This document shows positions 33,343 to 41,020 of a stretch of 64,000 nucleotides of DNA, piece after piece. Below the pieces are notes generated by a model. It was not told the origin of the DNA, made no database searches, and was given only the letters and a program-made list of their open reading frames with translations. The translations under genes and the position numbers were made by a program. Source of the DNA: HGM04593 sp045644465 (GTDB lineage: Bacteria; Bacteroidota; Bacteroidia; Bacteroidales; Bacteroidaceae); assembly GCA_045644465.1 (NCBI GenBank), contig JAZRGV010000006.1, positions 1 through 64,000 on the forward strand, read 5' to 3'. Each line of letters begins with the position of its first letter. Position 1 is the first letter of the stretch.

Positions 33343-35582
33343 CTTGCTTCTTTTTTAAGTTTATATTCGATGTTTGCGTTATCGAGCAACTGTTTGTGTG
33401 TTAAGCGGTAGCCGCATGCCTTGCCGTTGAGAGAGATGTTCTCTATGTAGTGGCTGTCTGCTGTGGGGCGGTTGCTCTTTATCTCTATCACACTTTGGGG
33501 AGTGGTAATAGTTACTTTGTCGAACACCGGTGTGGTGAGGGTATATGTGGGCTCTCCCGGGCAGTCGGGGTATAGGCCCATCATTGAGAATACAGCCCAT
33601 GCCGACATCGTTCCTGTATCGTCATTGCCCGGTATGCCGTCGGGTGCATTCTTGTAGTGGTTGTCGAGAATCTTTTTCACCTCTTTCTGTGTGCGCCACT
33701 CTTCGCCTTTGAAACGGCTGAACAGGTAGGCATATACAATGTCGGGCTCGTTGGCGGGGTCGTAGTGATCGTTGTCGAACACTCCCTGCAGGCTCTTGAT
33801 GAAACCGTTCTTTCCTCCCATAAGCTTTGTCAATCCTTTGATATCGTGCGGAACGGCAAAGGTGTAGCACCATGCCGATGCTTCGTGGAATCCGGGTACA
33901 TTCTCAAAATCCTTGCCTGTCGTAGGGTCAAAGTCACCAAGGAATTTGCCCTCTTTGGTTAACGGACGCAGAGTGCCGTGCTCTTTGCAAAAATAGTTAC
34001 GGTAGCTTTGTGAACGTTTCAGGAACTCTTTTGCATGTGCCTTGTCGCCTAATGAGTCGGCAAGCTGCGCTATGGCATAGTCGGCCGAGCAATATTCAAG
34101 GGCATGTGAAACAGAGTTGTCGCCCGAGAGGTCGCTCGAGAAGTACCACAGCGGAATATATCCTTTTTCTATATATGGGTCAATGTCGGGGCGAATGGGG
34201 TTATCTGCTCCTTTTGTAGTTGCCGATTTTAGCATTGCTTCATACGCTTTCTTGATATCGAAGTCGCGTAGCCCTTTTATCCAACTGTCGGCAATTACTA
34301 TGGCGGCAGGGTCGCCCTCCATAGTGAATGTCTCGCGTCCGAACAGTTCCCAACGTGGCAACCATCCCCAATCCTCGTACATGCCAACCATGGTGCGTAA
34401 CATATCGGTCTGTCGCTCGGGATATACAAGCGTCAGCAACTGGTGCAGGTTACGGTATGTGTCCCACAACGAGAATATAGTGTATCGTGTGTGGTCGCTC
34501 TTGCCCACCTCGCCATTCTCCATCTTTGGATATTCGCCATTCACATCGCTTATGATGCTCGGGTGAATGAGCGCGTGGTAAAGGGCTGTGTAGAATATGG
34601 TCTGTTGGTCGGTAGTGCCACCCTCAACGCGTATGCGTGAGAGGTCGCTGTTCCAGCACTCAACGGCATTGGCAAGCACCTCGTCAAAGTTTTTGCCACT
34701 CTGCTCTGCATCGAGGTTCTCGCGTGCGTTCTCTATCGAAACAAACGAAACGCCCATCTGCACTGTTATCTGCTCGCCATCCTTGAGCTCGTCGTAGCAG
34801 AAACGGTAACCAATGTTGTCGCCGGCAACTTCGCGGAAGTAGTTCTCGTATAGTTTGTATGTGCCGTCGTCGGGAGTCCATTCTGCCTCCACGCCTGTGA
34901 GCTGTGGCTGGAATTTCCATGCTCCGCTTGTTGATGGCTGCTTTGAAACACGCATCACAAAATATATTGGGAATACAGCCTGTGTGGTGTAGCAGAATGT
35001 GCCAAGTAGCTTGAATCCCTCTATCTCGGTGTCGCTCACGCGACGTACCATTGCACCACATTCGTTCGATAATCCTTGTCCAAGGTTAAGAATAATGTTG
35101 CCTTTGCCGGCGGGGAATGTATAACGCTCGCACGATGTGCGTGTGGTCGCTGTAACCTCGGTCTTTATGCCATACTTTGTCAGTCGGTTACTGTAATATC
35201 CCGGTGATGCTTTCTCGTCGGTATATTCCGAGCCATAGCTGAAATAGTTTACGTCGAGTTCTCCCGATGTGGGCATAACAAGCAACGACGAGGCTTCGGG
35301 GCATCCTACACCGCTAAGGGCAACGTGTGCATAGCCGGTGAAGAATTTGTTGTTGTATTCATAAGGTGCCGACCACCAACGGTTGTCTTTGTCAAAGACG
35401 TTCAAGTCCGAACCCATCACGTTGAAAGGCACAACCGACATCATGCCGTTGGGCATTACTGCACCAGGGTTGGTGGTTCCAAAGTTGGTTGTTCCTATAA
35501 ACGGATTAACCAACTCGGCTGGCTTCTGTGCCGTAGCTATTGCACAGGCAAGAAGCATTATTGAAAAAAGTGTTTTTCTCAT
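33339..35582 (-). CDS. GH92 family glycosidase, divergent copy
   Basis: Second GH92 protein, 747 residues from the ATG at 35582 (MRKTLFSIMLLACAIATAQ, a signal peptide). The in-frame ATG at 35672 would overlap the ROK gene and lacks a signal. Family blocks: VNPFIGTTNFGTTNPGAVMP, GVGCPEASSLLVMPTSG, SLWDTYRNLHQLLTL and GIPGNDDTGTMSAWAVFSMMGLYP. The acid region reads FHEASAWCYTF: the Glu (567) is kept but the usual EGNxWQY context is changed. The N-terminal loop also differs from the first copy (no GHGH or WDWCSGYH), which suggests a different linkage preference. It lies 7 bases after the ROK kinase gene. Confidence 0.93.
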   Translation of the reverse strand: MRKTLFSIMLLACAIATAQKPAELVNPFIGTTNFGTTNPGAVMPNGMMSVVPFNVMGSDLNVFDKDNRWWSAPYEYNNKFFTGYAHVALSGVGCPEASSLLVMPTSGELDVNYFSYGSEYTDEKASPGYYSNRLTKYGIKTEVTATTRTSCERYTFPAGKGNIILNLGQGLSNECGAMVRRVSDTEIEGFKLLGTFCYTTQAVFPIYFVMRVSKQPSTSGAWKFQPQLTGVEAEWTPDDGTYKLYENYFREVAGDNIGYRFCYDELKDGEQITVQMGVSFVSIENARENLDAEQSGKNFDEVLANAVECWNSDLSRIRVEGGTTDQQTIFYTALYHALIHPSIISDVNGEYPKMENGEVGKSDHTRYTIFSLWDTYRNLHQLLTLVYPERQTDMLRTMVGMYEDWGWLPRWELFGRETFTMEGDPAAIVIADSWIKGLRDFDIKKAYEAMLKSATTKGADNPIRPDIDPYIEKGYIPLWYFSSDLSGDNSVSHALEYCSADYAIAQLADSLGDKAHAKEFLKRSQSYRNYFCKEHGTLRPLTKEGKFLGDFDPTTGKDFENVPGFHEASAWCYTFAVPHDIKGLTKLMGGKNGFIKSLQGVFDNDHYDPANEPDIVYAYLFSRFKGEEWRTQKEVKKILDNHYKNAPDGIPGNDDTGTMSAWAVFSMMGLYPDCPGEPTYTLTTPVFDKVTITTPQSVIEIKSNRPTADSHYIENISLNGKACGYRLTHKQLLDNANIEYKLKKEAR

Positions 35583-35589
35583 GGTGTTG

Positions 35590-36690
35590 TTATCTCTTGT
35601 CCAACTCGCTGAGGGCAAATGCGTATGCACCCACCGAAACAGCTTTGCTTGCTCCCAACTTTGAAATGGCAATGCCTATGCGCTTGCGGCTGTCATAATC
35701 GACATAACGCTCCTCGCCATAAACTTTTACCTTTTTTACTTCGCCTTGTGCGAACTGTGCAAACTCGGCATCGTCCTCAAGGTTATATACGTTCATCTGT
35801 ACAAGGTTTACCTCGTCGCCACCTAATGTGCGTAGCTTTGAACGCATCTCCTGGAGCAGTGCAGGCATAATCCAATGGCTTGCCGCCGAAACACCACCGC
35901 CAATGACAACAAGTCCGTCGATGATGGTTACTGCTGTTGAAATGGCTGCTCCTGCCACGCGGCCAAGCGAAGCAAATGCCTCTTTTGCTGCTTCTGTATC
36001 ACCCTCGCGCTTGCCGTCGGCAATCTCGCATATATCTTTTGGAGTAAGTCCGTGGTTCATGTTACCGCTCTTCTCGCCATATACACGGCACACGGCACGT
36101 ATGGCTACGCCATCCTCAACAATGACGTCGGGCATGTCGCGGTGGCGCAGGCAGAATGTCTCTACACATGAGTTGTCGCCACGGTTAAGACGGCCGTCAA
36201 TGACAACACCGATGCCGAATCCTGTTCCCAATGTATAGCCAATGAGGTTCTTGTACTGTTTGTTTGAACCAAGTTCTGTAAGGCGATTGTTTATCTCGGG
36301 CAATGCTCCGCACAGAGCTTCGCCATAAGCAAAGAGGTCGCCGTCGTTGTTTATGAATACGGGGACACCAAACTCCTTCTCAAGGAATGCACCAAGGGCA
36401 ACGCCGTCGCGGAATGAAGGGAAGTTGGGTAGGTAACCACCAATGATTCCGTTGGGGTAGTCGGCAGGGCCGGGGAAAGCGAAGCTGATGGCAACAGGTT
36501 TTTCTTCAAGCTGGTCGAATACCTGAGCAAAGCCGTTCTTCATATTCTGCAGGCACAAGTCAAGGTCGTGCGCCATGGATGGAACAGATATAGGATCGAT
36601 GATGAACTCGCCTGCTTTCATCGCTCCGAAAACGAAATTTGTACCACCTGCATCAAGTGTGGCTACAATGCGATTGTCATTTTTATACAT
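35590..36690 (-). CDS. ROK family sugar kinase
   Basis: Cytoplasmic sugar kinase-like protein of 366 residues. ATLDAGGTNFVFG is the phosphate-binding loop. PGPADYPNGIIGGYLPNFPSF, the catalytic VFINNDGDLFAYGEA and GYTLGTGFGIGVVIDG fit the ROK fold, and VVIGGGVSAASHWI lies near the C-terminus. The ROK zinc motif (CxCGxxGCxE) is absent; the equivalent region reads CVETFCLRHRD. In this operon it most likely phosphorylates mannose, N-acetylglucosamine or a related hexose released by the neighbouring enzymes. It lies 11 bases after the GH5 gene and 7 before the GH92 gene. Confidence 0.88.
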   Translation of the reverse strand: MYKNDNRIVATLDAGGTNFVFGAMKAGEFIIDPISVPSMAHDLDLCLQNMKNGFAQVFDQLEEKPVAISFAFPGPADYPNGIIGGYLPNFPSFRDGVALGAFLEKEFGVPVFINNDGDLFAYGEALCGALPEINNRLTELGSNKQYKNLIGYTLGTGFGIGVVIDGRLNRGDNSCVETFCLRHRDMPDVIVEDGVAIRAVCRVYGEKSGNMNHGLTPKDICEIADGKREGDTEAAKEAFASLGRVAGAAISTAVTIIDGLVVIGGGVSAASHWIMPALLQEMRSKLRTLGGDEVNLVQMNVYNLEDDAEFAQFAQGEVKKVKVYGEERYVDYDSRKRIGIAISKLGASKAVSVGAYAFALSELDKR

Positions 36691-36701
36691 AGTTATAAGT
36701 T

Positions 36702-37976
36702 TTATTTTAGTTCTTCGGAATATTTCTTTATCACGTTGATTGTGGTTGTGTCGGTGTCAAAAACCGAGTACCAACCCTGTGGCTCATGTGGAGGATCGCA
36801 CAGATAGTCGTCGCCCTCTTTCCATACACTGTTGCGCGGACGGCCTGTTCCTGCCCAGCCCCAAAAGTTACATCCAGCAATGCAGTCGCTTTCTACTACA
36901 TTTTCAAAGATGTGGCTGTAGAAAATGTCGCGGCTCTCTGTCGTTGGCTCGGTGCCTATCTGGTTTCCGCTACGCGAGTATCCAAACTCCTCTATAACCA
37001 ACGGCTTTCCTATTTTTTTTGCAAGCTCTACATGCTCTTTGATGTAGTTGTCACTCTCTAAACAAGCGTTGATAATACCTGAATCGGGGTTGGAACGTGG
37101 TGCCCATCCCCAATTGACTGGCCATATGTGTATTGTCAGATAGTCGATATTCTTGTCGGCATGAATCTTTTCGCACAGGCTCATATCGACGTTGCAACCT
37201 ATATAACCTTCGCTGCCTGTCGATACAAGGTGATTGGGGTCGATGCTCTTTATTATCTGGGCAGCCTTTGCTATCCATGTTGCAAAAAGCTCCTTGTTGT
37301 CGTTTGAGAATGCACGTGGCTCGTTGCATAGCTGCCACGACATTATTGCAGGTTCGTCCTTGTAGTAACGTCCTGTGATGCTGTTCTTGCGCGAAACGAT
37401 TTGCCTTATATAGTCGTAGTACATATTCAGTGCTACTTCGTCGCGCGAGAAATTTGCACAGTAATCAACATAGTCGCTATAGCCACCAGGCACGTTTGTG
37501 TTTGGTGAGTCGCCATAGCCGCACTGTTTTAGGTAGAACCCGTAACCACCGCTCCAGTCCCATGCATTGTTCAGGTATATGACAGCATCCATTCCTCGTT
37601 TTTCAAGTTCTGCAATGGTAAAATCCAAGCCTGCGAGCAAGGTGTCGTTAAGTACACCGGGCGCACTCTGCAAATAGGGCTTTGCAGGGTTGGCGAGGTC
37701 GCTACCTGCATCGGGGCCCGAGAGTATGCGCAGGTTGGTTACACCAATCTCTTTCAACTTGTCAAGCTCTTTGCAGAGTCTTTCTCTGTCTCCTCCCTGG
37801 CCGGTAGAACCAAGAATTGATGCATACCACACATTGGTTCCTATGTAGCGATAGGGCTTGCCGTTCTTTACGAAGCCGGTGGCGTCGGCTGTTATGAATT
37901 TATCTCTTGTTTGAAAGCTACAACCCATAACAAGGAGCGCTATAGCGAATAAGAACGATAAAAAATGGATTTTCAT
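36702..37976 (-). CDS. GH5 family beta-mannanase/beta-mannosidase-like lipoprotein
   Basis: Retaining glycoside hydrolase of 424 residues with lipoprotein signal MKIHFLSFLFAIALLVMGC. FVKNGKPYRYIGTNVWYAS opens a GH5 (beta/alpha)8 barrel similar to subfamily 7 mannanases. The acid/base is E219 in SWQLCNEPR and the nucleophile E330 in PLVIEEFGY. HIWPVNWGW is the His/Trp strand lining the active site. It would cleave beta-1,4-mannosidic bonds at the cell surface or periplasm. Together with the GH130 phosphorylase this points to beta-mannan or the beta-mannosyl core of N-glycans. It is the first gene of the run that continues to ROK and the two GH92 genes. Confidence 0.9.
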   Translation of the reverse strand: MKIHFLSFLFAIALLVMGCSFQTRDKFITADATGFVKNGKPYRYIGTNVWYASILGSTGQGGDRERLCKELDKLKEIGVTNLRILSGPDAGSDLANPAKPYLQSAPGVLNDTLLAGLDFTIAELEKRGMDAVIYLNNAWDWSGGYGFYLKQCGYGDSPNTNVPGGYSDYVDYCANFSRDEVALNMYYDYIRQIVSRKNSITGRYYKDEPAIMSWQLCNEPRAFSNDNKELFATWIAKAAQIIKSIDPNHLVSTGSEGYIGCNVDMSLCEKIHADKNIDYLTIHIWPVNWGWAPRSNPDSGIINACLESDNYIKEHVELAKKIGKPLVIEEFGYSRSGNQIGTEPTTESRDIFYSHIFENVVESDCIAGCNFWGWAGTGRPRNSVWKEGDDYLCDPPHEPQGWYSVFDTDTTTINVIKKYSEELK

Positions 37977-38007
37977 TATATTGTGTTTTTGTTAATAAGC
38001 CGTTTCG

Positions 38008-38015
38008 CAAAGATA
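38008..38015 (-). promoter_or_regulatory. -7 element for the GH5-ROK-GH92-GH92 operon
   Basis: The minus strand reads TATCTTTG, an exact -7 box about 32 bases before the GH5 ATG. The -33 region has no clear TTG. With the terminator just upstream, it argues for a transcription unit separate from GH130. Confidence 0.5.
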
Positions 38016-38060
38016 ATAATATAGAGTTAATATTATATTATTTTTTTATTTTTCTTATAT

Positions 38061-38095
38061 AAAAAAGAGGTTACGACTTCACAGCCACAACCTCT
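38061..38095 (-). terminator. terminator after GH130 gene
   Basis: On the minus strand AGAGGTT, a 16-nt loop and AACCTCT are followed immediately by TTTTTT. The hairpin lies 31 bases after the GH130 stop and before the GH5 promoter box. Confidence 0.7.
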
Positions 38096-38125
38096 CACTA
38101 AAAAAACTCTAAAAAATTAAATCTA

Positions 38126-39097
38126 TTATTTACAGTTATTCTTTTTCATAAAATCGATAATCTCCGAAATGTAGCCGAATGCCATGCCTACAACAGTGTC
38201 GGCAGCTCCGTAATAGACTGCGACTTTATCGCCGTCGTTGAGCGCGGCGCAAGGGAACACAACATTGGGAACATCGCCCATTAGCTCGTATGGTACTGCA
38301 GGAGCCAAAAGGTATGGCTGTGTGCGGTAAAGCACCTTGGAAGGGTCGTTTTTGTCGAGCAAAGCGGCACCCATAGAGTAACGGAAGCCGTTGCATGTGG
38401 TTATCACACCATGATAGAACAGCAACCAACCTTCGTCGGTGAGGATGGGCACAGAGCCTGCGCCAATCTTTGTACATTGCCATGCGCTTACAGGGAACGG
38501 GGTTACCTTCATCACACAACGATGTTCACCCCAATATTTCATATCGGGGCTATAGCTGATGTATATGTCTCCAAATGGGGTATGTCCGTTGTCGCTTGGG
38601 CGGCTTAACATTGCATATTTGCCGTTAATCTTCTCTGGGAACAGCACTCCGTTGCGGTTGAAAGGAAGGAAAGCGTTTTCGCACTGGAAGAACTCCTTGA
38701 AGTCAAAGGTGTAGCCTATACCTATTGTAGGTCCATGATAGCCGTTACACCATGTTATCCAATAGCGGTCCTCAATCCATGTTACACGTGGGTCATATTT
38801 ATATTCCGACTCAATCATCTCGGTGTTTCCTGCCTTGAAAACAATTGGCTCGTGTTCTATCTCCCAGTTTATACCGTCCTTGCTGAAGCCTGCAAATATG
38901 TTCATCTGTACCGACTTGTTGTCGCAACGGAATACACCTGCATATCCGTCACCAAAAGGAACAACAGCACTGTTGAATATGCTGTTTGATGTTGGTATTG
39001 CATAGCGGTCGATAACAGGGTTTTTTGAGTATCGCCACATTACGTCGGCGCAGCCTTCGGGGCGTTCTTCCCAAGGCATGTCAATTTTCTTGCTCAT
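38126..39097 (-). CDS. GH130 family beta-mannoside phosphorylase
   Basis: Cytoplasmic enzyme of 323 residues without signal peptide. It belongs to GH130 and strongly resembles subfamily 2 phosphorylases that cleave beta-1,4-mannosides, including Man-beta-1,4-GlcNAc of the N-glycan core, with phosphate to give mannose 1-phosphate. Typical blocks: MPWEERPEGCADVMWRY, PTSNSIFNSAVVPFGDGYAG, YDPRVTWIEDRYWITWCNGY, FNRNGVLFPEKINGKYAM, SRPSDNGHTPFGDIY, SAWQCTKIGAGSVP and GDVPNVVFPCAAL. The Asp in YDPRV is the general acid in the family. It probably acts last on disaccharides made by the GH92 and GH5 enzymes. It has its own promoter region and terminator. Confidence 0.94.
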   Translation of the reverse strand: MSKKIDMPWEERPEGCADVMWRYSKNPVIDRYAIPTSNSIFNSAVVPFGDGYAGVFRCDNKSVQMNIFAGFSKDGINWEIEHEPIVFKAGNTEMIESEYKYDPRVTWIEDRYWITWCNGYHGPTIGIGYTFDFKEFFQCENAFLPFNRNGVLFPEKINGKYAMLSRPSDNGHTPFGDIYISYSPDMKYWGEHRCVMKVTPFPVSAWQCTKIGAGSVPILTDEGWLLFYHGVITTCNGFRYSMGAALLDKNDPSKVLYRTQPYLLAPAVPYELMGDVPNVVFPCAALNDGDKVAVYYGAADTVVGMAFGYISEIIDFMKKNNCK

Positions 39098-39182
39098 AGT
39101 CTTGAATGTTGTTGTTTTTGTATCTGGCTGTAAAGATATATATTTTTACTTAAGCTGTTCGATTTTTATCAACTAATTATGC

Positions 39183-39190
39183 CAAAGATA
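39183..39190 (-). promoter_or_regulatory. -7 element for GH130
   Basis: The minus strand reads TATCTTTG, an exact -7 box about 86 bases before the GH130 ATG. The nearest TTG-like -33 lies at a short 15-base spacing (39206-39208). A second, imperfect box (TATCTTTA) lies closer, near 39131-39138. Confidence 0.4.
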
Positions 39191-39243
39191 TAAAAATAGG
39201 AGAAACAATGAACGGCTGCTAACTCTTTTTCGGCGTTAATCGC

Positions 39244-39272
39244 TTGAATTTAACAAACTATCATTATCTTTG
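39244..39272 (+). promoter_or_regulatory. Bacteroides-type promoter for slyD
   Basis: TATCTTTG at 39265-39272 with TTG at 39244-39246 (18-base spacer), about 48 bases before the slyD ATG. Confidence 0.55.
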
Positions 39273-39319
39273 CAGTTATTGCACTAAAAAAGTTTATTAA
39301 TAAATACAAACATATAAAT

Positions 39320-39889
39320 ATGGAAACAACAAACAAATATTTGCGCGTTGCCTATACATTGGTGTCGCATCGTAATGGTGAGTGTGAAGAGGTTGAAAAG
39401 ACAACACGTGAGCAACCTTTTGCTTTTTTGACCGGTGTGGGTTATACACTCGATGCTTTTGAGGAAAATCTCAAAGACCTGAAAAAAGGCGATACATTCG
39501 ACTTTACCATTCCGTCGGCCGATGCTTATGGCGACTATGACCCCGACCATGTTCAGGATTTTGACCGCGAGGTATTCACTATCGACGGTAAGTTCGACTC
39601 TGCACATATCTATGCAGGCAATGTCGTAGAGATGATGCGCGCCGACGGCTCACCTATTCTTGGTACAGTAAAGGAGGTGACACCGTTGAAGGTTACAATG
39701 GACTTCAACCATCCTTTGGCCGGTTGTGATTTGCAGTTTGTAGGCAACGTTGTTGAGGCACGTCCTGCAAAAGAGTCTGAATTGAAGAAGTTCTATGACT
39801 CTTTGAAAGCTTCATGCAGTGGCTGTAGCGGTTGCAATGGCGGTAGCTGTGGCGGTGACGGCGGTTGCGAAGGTGGCTGTTGCCATTAA
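39320..39889 (+). CDS. slyD: FKBP-type peptidyl-prolyl isomerase SlyD
   Basis: Cytoplasmic prolyl isomerase and chaperone, 189 residues. The FKBP part (AYTLVSHRNGE, GYTLDAFEENLKDLKKGDTF) is interrupted by the insert-in-flap chaperone domain (AYGDYDPDHVQDFDREVF to PLKVTMDFNHPLAG). The C-terminal tail is Cys/Gly/His-rich (CSGCSGCNGGSCGGDG, ending GGCCH), as in SlyD proteins that bind nickel or other metals. A role in metal handling is inferred from that tail. aroC follows after 24 bases. Confidence 0.95.
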   Translation: METTNKYLRVAYTLVSHRNGECEEVEKTTREQPFAFLTGVGYTLDAFEENLKDLKKGDTFDFTIPSADAYGDYDPDHVQDFDREVFTIDGKFDSAHIYAGNVVEMMRADGSPILGTVKEVTPLKVTMDFNHPLAGCDLQFVGNVVEARPAKESELKKFYDSLKASCSGCSGCNGGSCGGDGGCEGGCCH

Positions 39890-39913
39890 TTTTAAGTACA
39901 TAAAGTTTATATA

Positions 39914-40996
39914 ATGAATAGCATAGGTGGGCTTTTGCGCCTTACAACATTCGGAGAATCGCATGGCGTGGCTATTGGCGGTGTTCTTGACGGTTTTCCG
40001 GCGGGGGTTGTTATCGACGAGGAATTCGTGAGAAACGAGATGATGCGTCGTCGTCCGGGCCAGAGTGCGATAACAACAGCGCGTAACGAACAAGACGAGG
40101 TGGAGTTCCTGTCGGGCCTTTTTGAAGGACGTTCGACGGGAACACCTATAGCTTTTGTTATAAGGAACAGCAACAACCGCAGCAAGGACTATGACAATAT
40201 GCGCGATGTGTATCGTCCTTCGCATGCCGACTATGTCTATGATTGTAAATATGGTTTGCGCGACCATCGTGGTGGTGGCCGCTCTTCGGCACGTGAGACT
40301 GCTGTCAGAGTGTGTGCCGGAGCATTGGCAAAGCTTGCTTTGAAGCAGTTGGGAATAACGGTACAGGCATATACTTCGCAGGTGGGTGGCATAAAACTCG
40401 AAAAAAGTTATGAGCACTACGACCTGTCGGCCACTGAAAGCAACGCAGTGCGTTGTCCCGATGCAGAAATGGCAAAGGCGATGGAGGAGCTTATTCTTGA
40501 TGTCAAACGTCAGGGTGATACAATTGGCGGAGTAGTTACATGTGTGGTAAAAGGTGCACCTGCAGGGCTTGGTGAGCCGTTATATGGCAAACTTACATCC
40601 TCTTTGGCACATGCTGTGTTGTCGATAAATGCGGTCAAAGGCTTTGAGTATGGAAACGGCTTTGAGGCTGCTTCGGGCCGTGGCTCGGAACAGAACGATG
40701 TGTTCTGCAACAACTCGGGCTCTATTGCAACACGTACCAACAACAGTGGTGGTATTCAGGGCGGTATATCCAACGGAAACGACATCTATTTCAGAGTGGC
40801 ATTCAAGCCTGTGGCAACATTGCTCATGGAACAGAATACCGTTATGCGCTCGGGTGAAGAGACGAAGCTTCTGGCACATGGCCGCCACGACCCATGCGTC
40901 GTTCCGCGCGCAGTGCCTGTTGTTGAGGCTATGGCAGCACTTGTAATCCTTGACAGTTATATGCTTGACCGTTCGCGCAAGGGGCTGTTCGTGTAA
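39914..40996 (+). CDS. aroC: chorismate synthase
   Basis: Last step of the shikimate pathway, converting EPSP to chorismate with reduced FMN. It has 360 residues. Signatures: TFGESHGVAIGGVLDGFPAG, RRPGQSAITTARNEQDEVE, DYDNMRDVYRPSHADYVYDCKYG, RDHRGGGRSSARETA, and RHDPCVVPRAVPVVEAMAA near the end. It lies between slyD and the DUF6057 gene with short gaps on both sides. Confidence 0.97.
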   Translation: MNSIGGLLRLTTFGESHGVAIGGVLDGFPAGVVIDEEFVRNEMMRRRPGQSAITTARNEQDEVEFLSGLFEGRSTGTPIAFVIRNSNNRSKDYDNMRDVYRPSHADYVYDCKYGLRDHRGGGRSSARETAVRVCAGALAKLALKQLGITVQAYTSQVGGIKLEKSYEHYDLSATESNAVRCPDAEMAKAMEELILDVKRQGDTIGGVVTCVVKGAPAGLGEPLYGKLTSSLAHAVLSINAVKGFEYGNGFEAASGRGSEQNDVFCNNSGSIATRTNNSGGIQGGISNGNDIYFRVAFKPVATLLMEQNTVMRSGEETKLLAHGRHDPCVVPRAVPVVEAMAALVILDSYMLDRSRKGLFV

Positions 40997-41020
40997 CATA
41001 CAGTTTGAAACATTTCTAAT

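Noticed and set aside
35583..35672. Upstream ATG for the second GH92 gene
   Set aside because: Overlaps the ROK gene by 83 bases and puts 30 unrelated residues before a clear signal peptide.
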